From the NCBI GenBank assembly GCA_946412445.1, contig CAMKHH010000080.1, positions 1 to 6,024 on the forward strand: a stretch of 6,024 nucleotides of DNA. The letters run 5' to 3'. Position numbers and translations under genes: made by a program. Below the pieces are notes generated by a model. It was not told where the DNA came from and did no database searches. It saw only the letters and a program-made list of their open reading frames with translations. Numbering within the stretch: position 1 is the first letter of the stretch; the number at the start of each line of letters is the position of its first letter. Source of the DNA: an uncultured Eubacterium sp. Lineage in GTDB: Bacteria; Bacillota; Clostridia; Lachnospirales; Lachnospiraceae. Below, one piece after another: positions 5,959-6,024 of the stretch.

Positions 5959-5979
5959 GAAAAATGCTCTGTTTTTCAA
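5951..5979 (-). promoter_or_regulatory. Sigma-A-type promoter of the regulator gene
   Basis: Read on the minus strand, TTGAAA at 5979-5974 and TATCAT at 5956-5951 are 17 nt apart, each one mismatch from consensus. Transcription would start near 5944, giving an 80-nt leader before the ATG at 5864. The -10 box is embedded in the 16-bp palindrome. Confidence 0.65.
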
Positions 5980-5989
5980 GCCCTTTTAT

Positions 5990-6013
5990 GCCTTTTATAT
6001 ATGAGAAAAAGGC
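5990..6013. repeat. Inverted repeat upstream of the regulator promoter
   Basis: GCCTTTT (5990-5996) and AAAAGGC (6007-6013) form a perfect 7-bp dyad with a 10-nt loop. It lies 11 nt upstream of the -35 box. Neither strand has a proper T run after the stem, so it is a weak terminator candidate for a gene beyond the right edge. It could also be an upstream protein site. Confidence 0.35.
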
Positions 6014-6024
6014 CAGTGTATAAA

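Overview
The window reads as a fragment of a low-GC Gram-positive genome, most likely a Clostridia or Lachnospiraceae-type Bacillota. This is an inference from the A/T-rich intergenic DNA, the strong GGAGG-type ribosome binding sites, the sigma-A-like promoters and the character of the proteins. All five genes lie on the minus strand, so transcription runs from right to left.

Layout in order of transcription. (1) Positions 5864-4935 encode a two-domain protein. A MobA/MocA-like nucleotidyltransferase fold is joined to a ModE-type winged helix. It is probably the local regulator, and its nucleotidyltransferase signature residues are mostly missing. (2) Positions 4797-2686 encode the molybdopterin subunit, 2689-2222 the [2Fe-2S] subunit and 2228-1410 the FAD subunit of a xanthine dehydrogenase-type molybdenum hydroxylase. 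The three genes overlap by 4 and 7 nt and form one translationally coupled operon. (3) Positions 1290-1 encode an NCS2 (NAT/UapA-type) purine permease that runs off the left edge.

Regulatory DNA lies in three intergenic gaps. The regulator has a TTGAAA-17-TATCAT promoter whose -10 box is covered by a perfect 16-bp palindrome. The xdh operon has a TTGACG-17-TACAAT promoter whose -10 box and start point sit inside a 41-bp bipartite inverted repeat. The permease has an extended -10 promoter of its own. No clear rho-independent terminator is visible anywhere, so read-through across the whole set is possible.

Interpretation: this is a compact purine uptake and oxidation module. The permease imports a purine and the three-subunit enzyme hydroxylates it. 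A regulator with a molybdenum-cofactor-enzyme ancestry probably ties expression to cofactor or nucleotide status. The most interesting points are the probable loss of catalysis in the regulator's enzyme-like domain and the two well-placed operator candidates. No mobile element, CRISPR array or RNA gene was seen, and no stretch over 300 bases lacks a gene.
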